DNA of 64,000 bases, from NCBI GenBank assembly GCA_963823245.1, contig CAWGKQ010000008.1:496001-560000 (forward strand), read 5' to 3'. How positions within the stretch are numbered: the first letter of the stretch is position 1; the number at the start of each line of letters is the position of its first letter. This stretch comes from JAWVFM01 sp963823245. Its GTDB lineage: Bacteria; Actinomycetota; Thermoleophilia; Solirubrobacterales; 70-9. A model generated the notes under the pieces. That model was not told the DNA's origin, did no database searches, and worked only from the letters and a program-made list of their open reading frames with translations. Shown here piece after piece: positions 46,083-55,385 of the stretch. Made by a program: the position numbers and the translations under genes.

Positions 46083-47030
46083 TTAGCCCGCCCCTGCCGC
46101 CTCGGGCGCCGCCGTCGCCGCTTCGGCCTCGGCCTGCCCCGCATCGGGCTGAGCTACAGCGCCCTCTCCCTCCGTCCGCGCCGCGACCAGGCCGCTCACG
46201 CTGCGAGTGCTCCCCAGCAGCCAGGCGCCGGCTGCGACGGCGGCGAGGAAGCCGAGCAGGACCGCGCCGCCGAGCGGAGTGCCCGACCAGCTCTCGCCAC
46301 CGAGGACCGGGGCCAGGAGGACGGGCAGGCAGATCTGGACGACGAAGACGATCGGGACGACCTGCGTCGCCGGGCGGCGCTGAAGGGCGCTCATCTCGCT
46401 TAACAGGCCAACCGCCGCGAACATGCCGGTGAGAGGACACCAGAGCATCAGCTCGAGCCACGAGCTCGACGAGAGGTAGTCGGCGATCAGCTTCGACGCG
46501 ATGCCGGTCCAGGCGAATGCGCAGCCCGCGGCGATCGGCACCAGGATGCTGCCGGCGATTCCGCGCCTTCGCAGCGCGTACGGCGCGAGAGCGACGGCCC
46601 CGAGCGCCCCGAGCGCGGGGGCGAGGCGGTCCGGTCCGCCGTGGGTCGACGCATGACCGGGCGCGGCCAACGCCATCCCCGCCACGCCCACGGTGATCGC
46701 AAGAACGGCGATCACCTCGCGAGGGCCGACCCTCTCCCCCAGCATTCGATCCCCCAGAAACAGCAGAAGGAGAAGGCCGACGGCGAGAGCCGGCTGCACC
46801 ACCGTCAACGGGGCGAGGACCAGTGCGGCCACGTGGAGGGGCCAGCCGGAGCCCGCGACGAGCGTCCCCGCGAGCCACCGGCGGCTTCGCACGAGGCCGC
46901 CGAGCAGCGACGGCCGAAGGGCGTCCGTGTGCGGCGTGGCCCTCGCCTCGAGCGCCTGAAGGGCGACCCCGAGGTCGAACAGCAGGGAGGCACCGACGGC
47001 GCAGAGGAGGCCGAGGAGGAGGTCGGACAC
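46083..47030 (-). CDS. EamA/DMT-superfamily transporter
   Basis: About 315 residues from GTG 47030. Nine or ten hydrophobic helices, e.g. LLLGLLCAVGASLLFDLGVA, LAVGLLLLLFLGDRMLGERV, and VIAVLAITVGVAGMALAAPG. The PLTVVQPALAVGLL and ATQVVPIVFVVQICLPVLLA segments are the paired conserved helices of this family. The Ala/Glu-rich C-terminus is unusual in length. Substrate unknown; exporter of metabolites or, as in NIPA-type members, Mg2+. Confidence 0.8.
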   Translation of the reverse strand: MSDLLLGLLCAVGASLLFDLGVALQALEARATPHTDALRPSLLGGLVRSRRWLAGTLVAGSGWPLHVAALVLAPLTVVQPALAVGLLLLLFLGDRMLGERVGPREVIAVLAITVGVAGMALAAPGHASTHGGPDRLAPALGALGAVALAPYALRRRGIAGSILVPIAAGCAFAWTGIASKLIADYLSSSSWLELMLWCPLTGMFAAVGLLSEMSALQRRPATQVVPIVFVVQICLPVLLAPVLGGESWSGTPLGGAVLLGFLAAVAAGAWLLGSTRSVSGLVAARTEGEGAVAQPDAGQAEAEAATAAPEAAGAG

Positions 47031-47121
47031 GCTCCGCGGATCATAGGTCGGCGGCGGGGCTGTCCAAGGGCGCCGACGGCGACTGAACCGACGGGTTCCC
47101 CCGGGCGTACCATGGACTGCG

Positions 47122-48072
47122 GTGGCAAGCCTGCCGAAGCTCGATCCGGACGCGGTGGCGGAGACGGGAGCCCGGCTTCGGGAGAACATCCGCCGCGCCG
47201 TGACGGTCGCGGATGACGTCGTCGATGGCCTCCTCGTCTCGCTTCTGGCCGAGGGACATGTGCTGATCGAGGACTACCCCGGCGTCGGCAAGACTGCGCT
47301 CGCACGCGCCCTCGCCCGCTCCATCGACGCCGAGTACGCCCGCGTGCAGTGCACGGTGGACCTCCTCCCCGCCGACGTCGTCGGGACCAACGTCTTCAAC
47401 CAGACGGACGCGGAGTTCGACTTCCACCCCGGGCCCGTGTTCGCGAACATCGTCCTCGTCGACGAAATCAACCGTGCCTCTCCCAAGACCCAGTCGGGCC
47501 TGCTCGAGTGCATGCAGGAGCTGCGCGTCACCGTCGACGGCCACCCGCACGAGCTCGCCCGGCCGTTCATGGTGATCGCAACGCAGAACCCCGTGGAATA
47601 CGAGGGGACCTACCCGCTCCCCGAGGCGCAGCTCGACCGCTTCATGGCGCAGCTTCGCCTCGGCTACCCGGCCGCGGTGGACGAGGCGCGGATGCTCGCC
47701 ACTCACGCCGACCACGACCGCGTGCTCGACCTCGGGCCCGTGGTCGAGCTCAGCACCGTCCTCGCCGCTCAGTCCGCCGCAGCCGCGGTCCACGCGAGCG
47801 ACGCCCTGCGGCGCTACGTCGTCGACCTCGCGGCGGCGACGCGCGACGACCCCAGGGTCGAGCTCGGCGCCAGCCCGCGTGCGGGGTTGCTCCTGTTCCG
47901 CGCGGCGAAGGCCCGCGCCGCGCTCTCCGGGCGCGACCACGCCCTGCCCGACGACGTTCAGGCATTGGCCGCCTCAGTCCTTCGCCACCGATTGCTGCTC
48001 GCGCCGGGATGCGGGCCCGAAGACCGCGAGGTCGCGATCCGCGACGCGGTCGAACGGGTGCCCGCGCTGTAG
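47122..48072 (+). CDS. MoxR-family AAA ATPase
   Basis: GTG start, 316 residues. Walker A LIEDYPGVGKTALARALA, Walker B VLVDEINRASPKTQSGLLE, sensor 1 MVIATQNPVEYEGTYPLPEA (the NP-E-GT-LPEAQ signature) and sensor 2 SPRAGLLLFRAAKA. MoxR proteins act as chaperones activating a DUF58/vWA partner, which is the next gene 8 bases downstream. First gene of a four-gene operon. Confidence 0.95.
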   Translation: MASLPKLDPDAVAETGARLRENIRRAVTVADDVVDGLLVSLLAEGHVLIEDYPGVGKTALARALARSIDAEYARVQCTVDLLPADVVGTNVFNQTDAEFDFHPGPVFANIVLVDEINRASPKTQSGLLECMQELRVTVDGHPHELARPFMVIATQNPVEYEGTYPLPEAQLDRFMAQLRLGYPAAVDEARMLATHADHDRVLDLGPVVELSTVLAAQSAAAAVHASDALRRYVVDLAAATRDDPRVELGASPRAGLLLFRAAKARAALSGRDHALPDDVQALAASVLRHRLLLAPGCGPEDREVAIRDAVERVPAL

Positions 48073-48079
48073 GTCGGTG

Positions 48080-49192
48080 ATGGGCGCCTCGCGCGCGGTC
48101 GGCATCCTCGCCGCCGGGCTGATCGGCGCCGGCCTGGCGTTCGACCTCGCCGCGCTCTACGAGCCCGGGATCGGGCTGCTTCTCCTCATTGCAGGCGCGC
48201 GGCTCTGGGTGCGGGCGGGGTCGCGCGGGATCCGGCTGCGCCGCGTGCGCTCGCGGCCCACGGTCCTCGAGGACGAGCCGCTCGAGCTCCGATTCTCGCT
48301 CGAGCACGGATCGCTTCCGCCGCCCGGCGTCGAGCTTCGCGACCCGCGGCTCGACGGTCCTTCGGGGGCGGCTTCCGAGCCCGACCACGAGCTGAGCTTC
48401 ACGACGAGCTGGGGTCGCCGAGGGCGAAAGAGGCTCGGCCCGACGTCGGTGGCGATCCGCGATCCGCTCGGCCTCTGCGAGGAGCTCGTGGAGGAGCAGG
48501 GATCCGCCTCGGTCCTCGTGCTGCCGCGAACTGAGGCGATTCGGATCGCCTCTGGCGAGGGCGCGGGCGGCGGGCTCGGAGCGCTTGGCCTGCTCGCCGA
48601 GGGGTCGACTGCCCGCCGCGGCGCAACCGCCGTGGAGGTCGAGATCGACGGCCTGCGCCCCTACCGGAGGGGCAGCCCCGCGTCGCGAATCCACTGGCCG
48701 ACGGTGGCCCGAACGCGCGAGATGGTGGAGCTTCGCCTTCACGCCGGCGCCGGCGCCCGCCCACTTGTGGTGCTCGACTCGAGCGCGCGGGCGGACGAAG
48801 CGGCGCTCGACCGCGCGGTTCGCGCCGCCGCCTCGCTCTGCCATCACCTGGCGCTCGGTGGAGGGTGCGGGCTATTGATCTCCGGCGAGGTCCGCCTGCT
48901 CGAGATCGATTCGCGGTTGCGGGGCTGGTCCGAGGCGCACGCCAGGCTGGCTCTGGTGCAAGGCAGCGAACGTCCCCCGCTCCTTCGCGGCGGCCGCGCC
49001 CGCGGCGCGGTCGTGTTCTGGGTCACTCCGGGGGCTTCGGGGCCCCCGCGGGGCCTCGGCGCGGCCGAGGCCTTCATCGTCGCTCCGCTGGGGGACGCGC
49101 CGCCGGGGGCGCTCTTCACGGTGGCCGGGTGCGGCGGCACGCGTGTTCGCGAGCGCTCCCGCGCCCGCCCGCCGATGGAGCGGGCGGCATGA
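48080..49192 (+). CDS. DUF58-domain protein
   Basis: 370 residues. Two N-terminal membrane helices (GILAAGLIGAGLAFDLAALY and ALYEPGIGLLLLIAGARLWV) precede a beta-rich region. Then comes the DUF58 signature: DGLRPYRRGSPASRIHWPTV, VELRLHAGAGARPLVVLDSS. The second half resembles a vWA domain whose MIDAS-like DSSAR is degenerate. Partner of MoxR and of the transglutaminase-like protein in a conserved operon of unknown function. Overlaps the next gene by 4 bases. Confidence 0.9.
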   Translation: MGASRAVGILAAGLIGAGLAFDLAALYEPGIGLLLLIAGARLWVRAGSRGIRLRRVRSRPTVLEDEPLELRFSLEHGSLPPPGVELRDPRLDGPSGAASEPDHELSFTTSWGRRGRKRLGPTSVAIRDPLGLCEELVEEQGSASVLVLPRTEAIRIASGEGAGGGLGALGLLAEGSTARRGATAVEVEIDGLRPYRRGSPASRIHWPTVARTREMVELRLHAGAGARPLVVLDSSARADEAALDRAVRAAASLCHHLALGGGCGLLISGEVRLLEIDSRLRGWSEAHARLALVQGSERPPLLRGGRARGAVVFWVTPGASGPPRGLGAAEAFIVAPLGDAPPGALFTVAGCGGTRVRERSRARPPMERAA

Positions 49193-51537
49193 TCGAGCAG
49201 CTTCCCGCGCGGGCGCCGGGAATTCCGCTGGCGCGACCCGCGCGATTCGCGATTCCCAGGGACGCTCTTGCGGTCGCGTGCGAGCTTGCGGCCTACGCCG
49301 CGCTCGCGGCACTCGTCACCTGGCGTTGGATGCTCCTGGTGACGCCGTCGCCGGCCGGGCGGGGAGTCGCGATCGTCGCCATCGCGACCGCCGGGGCCGC
49401 ACTTCTCTCCGCGGTGGCGCGTGCCGGATGGCCGCGCGGTTTCGGCCGCGCGGCGGGCGTCGCCGTCACGATCGCCCTCACGGTGGGCGGGTTGCTCGCG
49501 GCCGGACTTCCCGCGCACGCCGTGGTCCCGTCCGGCTGGGACAACCTGGCGAACGGGCTCGAGACCGGGCTACCGGGGGCGTTCGCCGCAAGCTTCCCCT
49601 ACATCGAGCCGGACCCGTGGACCCGCATCGTCATCCTCTGCGGGGCGCCCCTCGTTCTCGGGCTCGGCGCCTGGCTCGGATTCGCGCCAGGATCCGAACG
49701 GCGATCGCGGAACTGGGCCCTGGCAGCACTCGTTTGCGGCTTCGCCATCGCGACGGCCTTGCGTGCCCCGTCAGAGCCGGTGGCGGCGGGACTCGCCCTC
49801 TTCGCCGCGATCGCCGCCTGGCTTTGGCTGGGCCGTATCGCCCGGAGCCGCGCCCGGCCCGCGGCCACCCTGCTCGCCGCGGCCGCCGTGCTCGCGATCC
49901 CCTTTGCGGCCGCGCTCGATCGCGGCGGCCCGCTACTCGACTATCAGGCCTGGGACCTGAGCCTCTCGAGCGCATCCGCCCAGTCGATCTCCTACAGCTG
50001 GGATCAGACCTACGGCCCGCTCAAGTGGTCGCGGACCGGCAAGACCCTGATGACCGTCAGCGGCTCCAGCCCGCAGTACTGGCGGACCAGCGTGCTCGAG
50101 AACTTCAACGGCCTCGCGTGGACCGCCGCGGGCAACGCGGTGGACGCGCGCTTCGAGCTTCCTGACGCCGCCGAGCGAGCCTTCAGCCTGAAGGACCGGA
50201 TCAACGCCCTCGATCCACGCTGGGTCCATCGGGCCACCTTCAACATCGACGCGCTGTCGAGCGACCTCGTCGTCGCACCGGGAAGCGTGCTCAAGCTCAG
50301 CGGCCTTGCGATCGCCTCCGGCGGCCCGGCGGGCCTCAGCCTTCCCGCCGAAGACAGCCTCGGCGATGGCGACAGCTACACGGTCACCGCGTACGAGCCC
50401 GACCCGCGCCCGACCGACCTGCGGTTCGCACCCAAGCACCTCGACCCCGGCCTTCGGCAGTACACGGAGATCGGATTGCCCCAAATCGTCCACGCGGCCG
50501 TCCCGACCGACTCCTTCGGGCGTCCGCTGCAGCGCGGAACGCATCCGTCCCCGACCCTCAGCGTCAGGACGATCGAGATGCCGCTCTTCGGCAAGGCCGC
50601 GGGGTTGGGCGACCGGCGCCTCATCGCCCGATCCGCCTACGGCAGTGTCTACGCGCTGGCGCGCCGGCTGACGACGCACCGCAAGACCGAGTACGGCGCC
50701 GTCACGGCGATCGAGCGGCATCTGCGCAACTCCTACTCCTACGACGAGTCGCCACCGGTCCGCCAGGTGCCCCTCCGCGGGTTCCTGTTCCGTGATCGGA
50801 TCGGCTACTGCCAGCAGTTCTCCGGGGCGATGGCGCTGATGCTCCGCACCCTCGGCATCCCGGCGCGGGTCGCCACGGGCTTCAGCCCCGGAATCCCGAA
50901 CCCGAAGACCTCGGGCCTCGTGGTCCGCGACCTCGACGCGCACTCCTGGGTCGAGGTCTACTTCAACGGCATCGGCTGGGTGCCGTTCGATCCGACGCCC
51001 GCGGCCTCGCCGGCCGCCGCCCAGGTGGCGGGCGCCGGCGGCTCGCCGGTCCGCGAGCCAAGGCCGCAGCTCGCTGGGCAGAAGTCCGGCGGCCCGCTGC
51101 CTCTCGACCAGCAGCTCGCGGGCGCCAACAGCGGCGGAGGCCCGCCCTGGGCGTTGATCGTGGCCGTCGTCGCCTGCGCCCTCGCGACGCTGGCCGTGGC
51201 GGCCCTCGTCCACCGGCGCCGGCGCTTCCTCGCGTTGTCCTCGGCGGAGAGCGCCGTCGTGCAGGCGCGCGAGCTCGGAGACCTGGTTCGCCGCCTGGAG
51301 CTCGACCACCCCGATGGAATGACCCTCCTGGCGCTCGAGCGGCGCCTGCGGACCATCGCGGGCCCAGCCGCGGCCGACTACGCGCGGGCGCTCCGGCTCG
51401 CGCGCTTCGGGCGCGACGAGGCTCGGCCGCCCACGCTTCGTGACCGTCGCGACCTGCGACGATCCCTCTTCGGGCAAGGCGGCCAGCGGCGGTTCCTCTC
51501 CGGCATCGTCGCGCTGCCGCCGGGCGCGCCGCGATGA
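49189..51537 (+). CDS. Membrane transglutaminase-like protein (TgpA family)
   Basis: 782 residues. Six or so N-terminal membrane helices (AVACELAAYAALAALVTWRW and following), an extracytoplasmic region, and a transglutaminase core with Cys in GYCQQFSGAMALMLRTLGIP, His in DLDAHSWVEVYFNGIGW and Asp in VPFDPTPAA. A further membrane helix (PPWALIVAVVACALATLAVA) and a cytoplasmic DUF4129-like tail follow. All three catalytic residues are present. It may process or cross-link envelope proteins, with MoxR/DUF58 as accessory factors. Confidence 0.92.
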   Translation: MIEQLPARAPGIPLARPARFAIPRDALAVACELAAYAALAALVTWRWMLLVTPSPAGRGVAIVAIATAGAALLSAVARAGWPRGFGRAAGVAVTIALTVGGLLAAGLPAHAVVPSGWDNLANGLETGLPGAFAASFPYIEPDPWTRIVILCGAPLVLGLGAWLGFAPGSERRSRNWALAALVCGFAIATALRAPSEPVAAGLALFAAIAAWLWLGRIARSRARPAATLLAAAAVLAIPFAAALDRGGPLLDYQAWDLSLSSASAQSISYSWDQTYGPLKWSRTGKTLMTVSGSSPQYWRTSVLENFNGLAWTAAGNAVDARFELPDAAERAFSLKDRINALDPRWVHRATFNIDALSSDLVVAPGSVLKLSGLAIASGGPAGLSLPAEDSLGDGDSYTVTAYEPDPRPTDLRFAPKHLDPGLRQYTEIGLPQIVHAAVPTDSFGRPLQRGTHPSPTLSVRTIEMPLFGKAAGLGDRRLIARSAYGSVYALARRLTTHRKTEYGAVTAIERHLRNSYSYDESPPVRQVPLRGFLFRDRIGYCQQFSGAMALMLRTLGIPARVATGFSPGIPNPKTSGLVVRDLDAHSWVEVYFNGIGWVPFDPTPAASPAAAQVAGAGGSPVREPRPQLAGQKSGGPLPLDQQLAGANSGGGPPWALIVAVVACALATLAVAALVHRRRRFLALSSAESAVVQARELGDLVRRLELDHPDGMTLLALERRLRTIAGPAAADYARALRLARFGRDEARPPTLRDRRDLRRSLFGQGGQRRFLSGIVALPPGAPR

Positions 51538-52046
51538 GGACGCTCTACCTGCTTCGCCACGCGAAATCGAGCTGGGACGACCCCGAGCTCGCCGACTTCG
51601 ACCGTCCGCTCGCGCCTCGAGGCGTCGATGCCGCGACGCGGATCGCCGCCCACATGCGCGCAAGCGGCATCGCCCTCGAGCTCGTCCTCTGCTCCCCGGC
51701 CACGCGCGCCAAGGAGACCCTCGCCGGCCTCGGCGACGCAATCGGCGATGCCCGAGTCGAGTTCGAGAAGGACATCTACGAGGCGAATGAGGCCGACCTG
51801 CTCGCGGTCCTTCACCGGGTCGACCCTGCGGTGAGCTCCGCGATGCTCGTCGGCCACAACCCGTCGATTCAACGGCTCGCGCTGCTGCTCTGCGAGGACA
51901 GCGACCTGCTCTACACCGTGCGCGCCAAGTACCCGACGGCCGCGCTCGCGACGCTCTCGATCGATGACACGGAGTGGGACGAGCTTCGCATTGGCGGAGC
52001 GGAGCTCGAGGCCTTCGTCAAGCCGAAGGAGCTTCCGGCCCCGTGA
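51534..52046 (+). CDS. SixA-like histidine phosphatase
   Basis: 170 residues, histidine-phosphatase superfamily: RTLYLLRHAKSSWDDPELAD at the N-terminus with the phosphorylated His, FDRPLAPRGVDAATRIA, LCSPATRAKETL, and the second His in MLVGHNPSIQRLALLL. The start overlaps the transglutaminase stop (ATGA). Related SixA proteins dephosphorylate phosphohistidine on regulators or PTS proteins; the target here is unknown. The 3' end overlaps pucR convergently. Confidence 0.92.
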   Translation: MRTLYLLRHAKSSWDDPELADFDRPLAPRGVDAATRIAAHMRASGIALELVLCSPATRAKETLAGLGDAIGDARVEFEKDIYEANEADLLAVLHRVDPAVSSAMLVGHNPSIQRLALLLCEDSDLLYTVRAKYPTAALATLSIDDTEWDELRIGGAELEAFVKPKELPAP

Positions 52047-53244
52047 GCTTCACTCGCCGCGCGCGCAGCGCGAGCTCGAGCTCGAGCCGCGCGTCGGGGC
52101 TCTCGAGCGCCTCGCCGTAGAGCTCGCGCAGGCGGGCGATCCGGTAGCGCGCGGTCTGCGGGTGAACGCCCATCGCAGCGGCCATCGCGGGGGCGTTGCC
52201 GCGATGCTGAACGTATGCGAGGGCCGTCTCGCTCATCCGGGCGCGCGCCTTGTCGGTGAGCCCGTCGAGCGGCGCAAGCCTGCGCTCGGCAAGGCGGCCA
52301 GCCGCCGCCGGGGCCTCGAGCGGCAAGAGGTCGACGAGGTGCTCGTCGGCGACGAGCAGGCCCGACTCGCCGACCGCGCCCGACTCCAGGCCCGTCAGCC
52401 CGAGCCTCGCGAGCCGCCAGGACGCGGCGAGCGCCGAACGATCGCCCGGCGGGCCGAGGGCGGCCCGCAGGTCCCGGACCGCCCTCGAGATCTCGGCCCG
52501 GCGGCCGGGGCCATCCGGATCCGCGATCACCGCGATGCCGACTCCGGCAATCGGGGCGACGAGTGTGTCGGCCGAAAGGCGGCTCGCCACGCGCGCGAGG
52601 TCGTCGATGCCGCACGCCAGCGCGGCGACCCTGGCGGGCACGCGCCAGCCAACGGGTGTCGCGGCGGCGCTCAGGTCGGCGCCCGCCACCGGCGGCTCGC
52701 GCAGGAGCATGGCGACGAGCTCGCGGCGCCGGCGGTGCCGCTCGCCCTCGAGCTCCGACTGGGCTTGCGCGTACCCCTCCACCGAGTCGGCCGAGAGCTC
52801 GTCGATGTAGGCGAAGACGGACTCCGCGAGGACGCTGAGCGTCTCCGCATCGAGGCCGGCCCTTCCGGCGGCCGCGCCGAGCCGGCGCCAGGCGACGCGC
52901 GCGCCGACCCGGTACGCCGACTGGAGCGCGTCGAGGGTGCGCCCGGCGCGCAACTCGCCGCGCCCAAGCGCGCGGTAGACGCCACGCCCGGCCTCGCGGT
53001 CCGCGTCGGGGTCGCGCACGAGGGTCACGAACTGGGCAAGCGCCTCGCTCACGCCGCGGCGGACCGCGCGCCCGAACGCCCCCTCGAGGGGCCGGGCGTA
53101 CTCGTCCACGTCACGCCCGATCGCCTCGAGGATCTCGCGCGTCGCCGGCTCGAGCTCGGGTTCGATCACGTCGGCGACGTCGGGGGGCAGCCGGCGCCAC
53201 GGCTCGGCGTCGAGGGCGGCCGAAGAAGTTGTTACCTGCGACAT
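52018..53244 (-). CDS. PucR/CdaR-type transcriptional regulator
   Basis: 408 residues. The C-terminal PucR HTH reads ALAYVQHRGNAPAMAAAMGV followed by HPQTARYRIARLRELYGEAL, the family signature. A GGDEF-like middle domain (VAALACGIDDLARVASRLSA) and an N-terminal helical domain of unknown function precede it. Divergently transcribed from the fatty-acid desaturase with only 68 bases between, so it is a good candidate to regulate it. Confidence 0.85.
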   Translation of the reverse strand: MSQVTTSSAALDAEPWRRLPPDVADVIEPELEPATREILEAIGRDVDEYARPLEGAFGRAVRRGVSEALAQFVTLVRDPDADREAGRGVYRALGRGELRAGRTLDALQSAYRVGARVAWRRLGAAAGRAGLDAETLSVLAESVFAYIDELSADSVEGYAQAQSELEGERHRRRRELVAMLLREPPVAGADLSAAATPVGWRVPARVAALACGIDDLARVASRLSADTLVAPIAGVGIAVIADPDGPGRRAEISRAVRDLRAALGPPGDRSALAASWRLARLGLTGLESGAVGESGLLVADEHLVDLLPLEAPAAAGRLAERRLAPLDGLTDKARARMSETALAYVQHRGNAPAMAAAMGVHPQTARYRIARLRELYGEALESPDARLELELALRARRVKLTGPEAPSA

Positions 53245-53312
53245 AAAGATTTGCTGTAAAGCACGAGTCTGTTGCAGTTATTCGCTACTCCGGACCAGCG
53301 TACCTTGGAAGC
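53245..53312. promoter_or_regulatory. Divergent promoter region, pucR and desaturase
   Basis: 68 bases, visibly AT-richer than the surroundings (AAAGATTTGCTGTAAAGC, TGTTGCAGTTATTCGC). It must contain both promoters. TTGCAG at about 53273 could be a -35 hexamer for the desaturase. No perfect operator seen. Confidence 0.45.
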
Positions 53313-54227
53313 ATGACGAGAGCCGAGAAGCTCATCAACCTCGGCGCCGTGGTCCTCCCCTTCGTGGCGACGATTGGCGCCATCGCCCTGCTGCCCTCCA
53401 CGCTCGTGAGCCCCGCCGACCTGGCGATCGCCGTCGGCATGTACCTGCTGACCGCGCTCGGGATCACGATCGGCTACCACCGCCTCCTCACGCACCGCTC
53501 CTTCGCGACCTCGAAGCCGGTGGAGTACACGTTCGCCGTGCTGGGCTCGATGGCCGTGCAGGGGCCGGTCATCGGCTGGGTCGCGGACCATCGCAAGCAT
53601 CATGCGCACACCGATCGCGAGGGCGACCCGCACAGCCCGCACGTGGGGCATGGTCGGGGCGCCATGGGGGTTCTACGCGGCCTCTGGCACGCCCACATCG
53701 GCTGGCTCCTCACCGAGCAGGGGCGCGCCGCGCGGAGGCGCTACGCCCCGGACCTCTGCGAGGACCCCGGCATGCGTTGGATCAACCGCCACTTCGTCGC
53801 CATCGTGGTGGCCGGCCTGGCCCTTCCCGCCATGGCCGGCTTCCTCGTCACCGGGACGATCCTGGGGGCCGCCACTGGCCTGCTTTGGGGGGGCCTGGTC
53901 CGGGTCTTCTTCGTCCACCACGTCACATGGAGCGTCAACTCGGTCTGCCATTTCCTCGGCACGAGGCGCTTCGAGGTCGACGACGAATCCCGCAATGTCT
54001 TCTGGCTCGCGCTGCCGTCGCTGGGCGAGGCCTGGCACCACAACCACCATGCCTTCCCCCGCTCGGCCGTGCACGGCTTGCGGCGCTGGGAGCTCGACCC
54101 GACGGCGCTGGTCATCACGGCCATGGAGCGCCTTGGGCTTGCCTGGAACGTCGTCCGGATCACTCCGGAGCGTCAGCGCGTGAAGATGACGGGCGCGACC
54201 GTCCCTCACCCGGTGCATAGCCCCTAG
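53313..54227 (+). CDS. Acyl-CoA/fatty-acid desaturase
   Basis: 304 residues; introduces a cis double bond (delta-9 type) into saturated acyl chains at the membrane. The three histidine boxes are all present: GYHRLLTHRSF, DHRKHHAHTD and AWHHNHHAFPRSA. Four membrane helices (VVLPFVATIGAIALLPSTLV and others). Together with the acyltransferase and acyl-CoA dehydrogenase genes in the window it suggests active fatty-acid remodelling. No fused cytochrome b5 domain, as usual for bacteria. Confidence 0.94.
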   Translation: MTRAEKLINLGAVVLPFVATIGAIALLPSTLVSPADLAIAVGMYLLTALGITIGYHRLLTHRSFATSKPVEYTFAVLGSMAVQGPVIGWVADHRKHHAHTDREGDPHSPHVGHGRGAMGVLRGLWHAHIGWLLTEQGRAARRRYAPDLCEDPGMRWINRHFVAIVVAGLALPAMAGFLVTGTILGAATGLLWGGLVRVFFVHHVTWSVNSVCHFLGTRRFEVDDESRNVFWLALPSLGEAWHHNHHAFPRSAVHGLRRWELDPTALVITAMERLGLAWNVVRITPERQRVKMTGATVPHPVHSP

Positions 54228-54254
54228 CGAGGGACGTTCGGCGGGCGCAGGCGC

Positions 54255-55001
54255 CTAGCGCTCGACCTGCGATCCGCCGACGATCGCGTCCTCGCCCGAG
54301 TCGGCGAACCGGACCCACGCCTTGTGGCCGCCGTCGTAATCCGGGCCCCAGACCACGAGCGTCGCGTCGCGCCCCCAGACCGTGCAGGCATCGGCCCCCT
54401 CGGGCTCGAGTCCGCGCCAGACCCGGACGAAGGGGTTGCCCTCCCACTCGTCGGCGACGGTCGTCGGCTCGCGGTGGCCGGGGTGAAGGCGGGTCGAGGG
54501 GTCGAGCTTCAGGACGCGGTCCATGATCGACGAGCGGAGGTCCTCGAAGCCGGTCGCTCCCGGCGCCATCGTCCCCCCGACCGTGCCCTTGAAGATGAGG
54601 TCGGCCGTCACGCAATCGGTGCCGTCGAAGAGGAACGCGAGGTGGCCGGCGTCGTGGCCGGGGGTGTAGATCGCCTCGACCTCGAGCCCGCCGCTCGCGA
54701 TGCGATCCCCGTCGCCGACGGTCTGGTCGACGGGATCGAGGATCTCCCCCGCGGTCAGCCCATGGGCCAGCACCGGCGGCGAGCCGGCTCGCTCGCGCAC
54801 CTCCGCGAGGCCGGCGATGTGATCGGCGTGGTGGTGGGTGAGGAGGATGTGGGTGACCGTGATCCCGTCGCCCTCGATTCGTTCGAACAGCGGATCGGCG
54901 ACCTCGTTGCAGTCGACAAGCACACCGCTGCCGCCCGGGCCCTCGGCGAACAGGTAGGCGTTCGAGAGCCACTGCGGGTTCTCGGTTCGTTCAACAATCA
55001 C
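54255..55001 (-). CDS. MBL-fold metallohydrolase
   Basis: 248 residues. The zinc-binding signature ILLTHHHADHIAGLAEVRER is intact, with a further His in YTPGHDAGHLAFLFDGTD and the distal LHPGHREPTTVADEWEGNPF, typical of glyoxalase II-like hydrolases. Substrate not assigned. Divergent from the DUF202 gene with only 24 bases between the starts. Confidence 0.88.
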   Translation of the reverse strand: MIVERTENPQWLSNAYLFAEGPGGSGVLVDCNEVADPLFERIEGDGITVTHILLTHHHADHIAGLAEVRERAGSPPVLAHGLTAGEILDPVDQTVGDGDRIASGGLEVEAIYTPGHDAGHLAFLFDGTDCVTADLIFKGTVGGTMAPGATGFEDLRSSIMDRVLKLDPSTRLHPGHREPTTVADEWEGNPFVRVWRGLEPEGADACTVWGRDATLVVWGPDYDGGHKAWVRFADSGEDAIVGGSQVER

Positions 55002-55025
55002 CGCCGCCGATCATGGCAGTATCAG

Positions 55026-55385
55026 GTGCTCGACGTGAGCACGGCCCCAGCAACGCCGCCCCAGGGCCCGGATGCCGCCCTTGCCCGGGACCATCTGGCG
55101 AACGAGCGCACCTATCTCGCCTGGCTGCGGACGGCGGTCGGGGTGATGATCCTCGGCCTCGCGGTGGCGAAGCTGCTGCACGGCGAGGGGGCTCGAGCCG
55201 ACGTGGCGGGCACCATCCTCATCGCGGTCGGGTTCCTCGTCCTCGTCTTCGGAACGCTGCGGACCCGGAGGGTCACCAGCCAGCTTCGCGCAGGGACGTT
55301 CGAGGCTGACTACGGCGGGCCGATCCTCATCGCCGGCCTGGTGACGCTGGGCGTCGCCGCGGCCGCTGTGCTGCTGTTCGCCTAG
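55026..55385 (+). CDS. DUF202 (YidH-like) membrane protein
   Basis: About 119 residues. DHLANERTYLAWLRTAVGVM is the family hallmark, followed by three membrane helices including AGTILIAVGFLVLVFGTLRT and ILIAGLVTLGVAAAAVLLFA. GTG at 55026 was chosen; a second GTG at 55035 is equally possible. Function unknown. Its stop overlaps that of the LysE gene. Confidence 0.88.
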   Translation: MLDVSTAPATPPQGPDAALARDHLANERTYLAWLRTAVGVMILGLAVAKLLHGEGARADVAGTILIAVGFLVLVFGTLRTRRVTSQLRAGTFEADYGGPILIAGLVTLGVAAAAVLLFA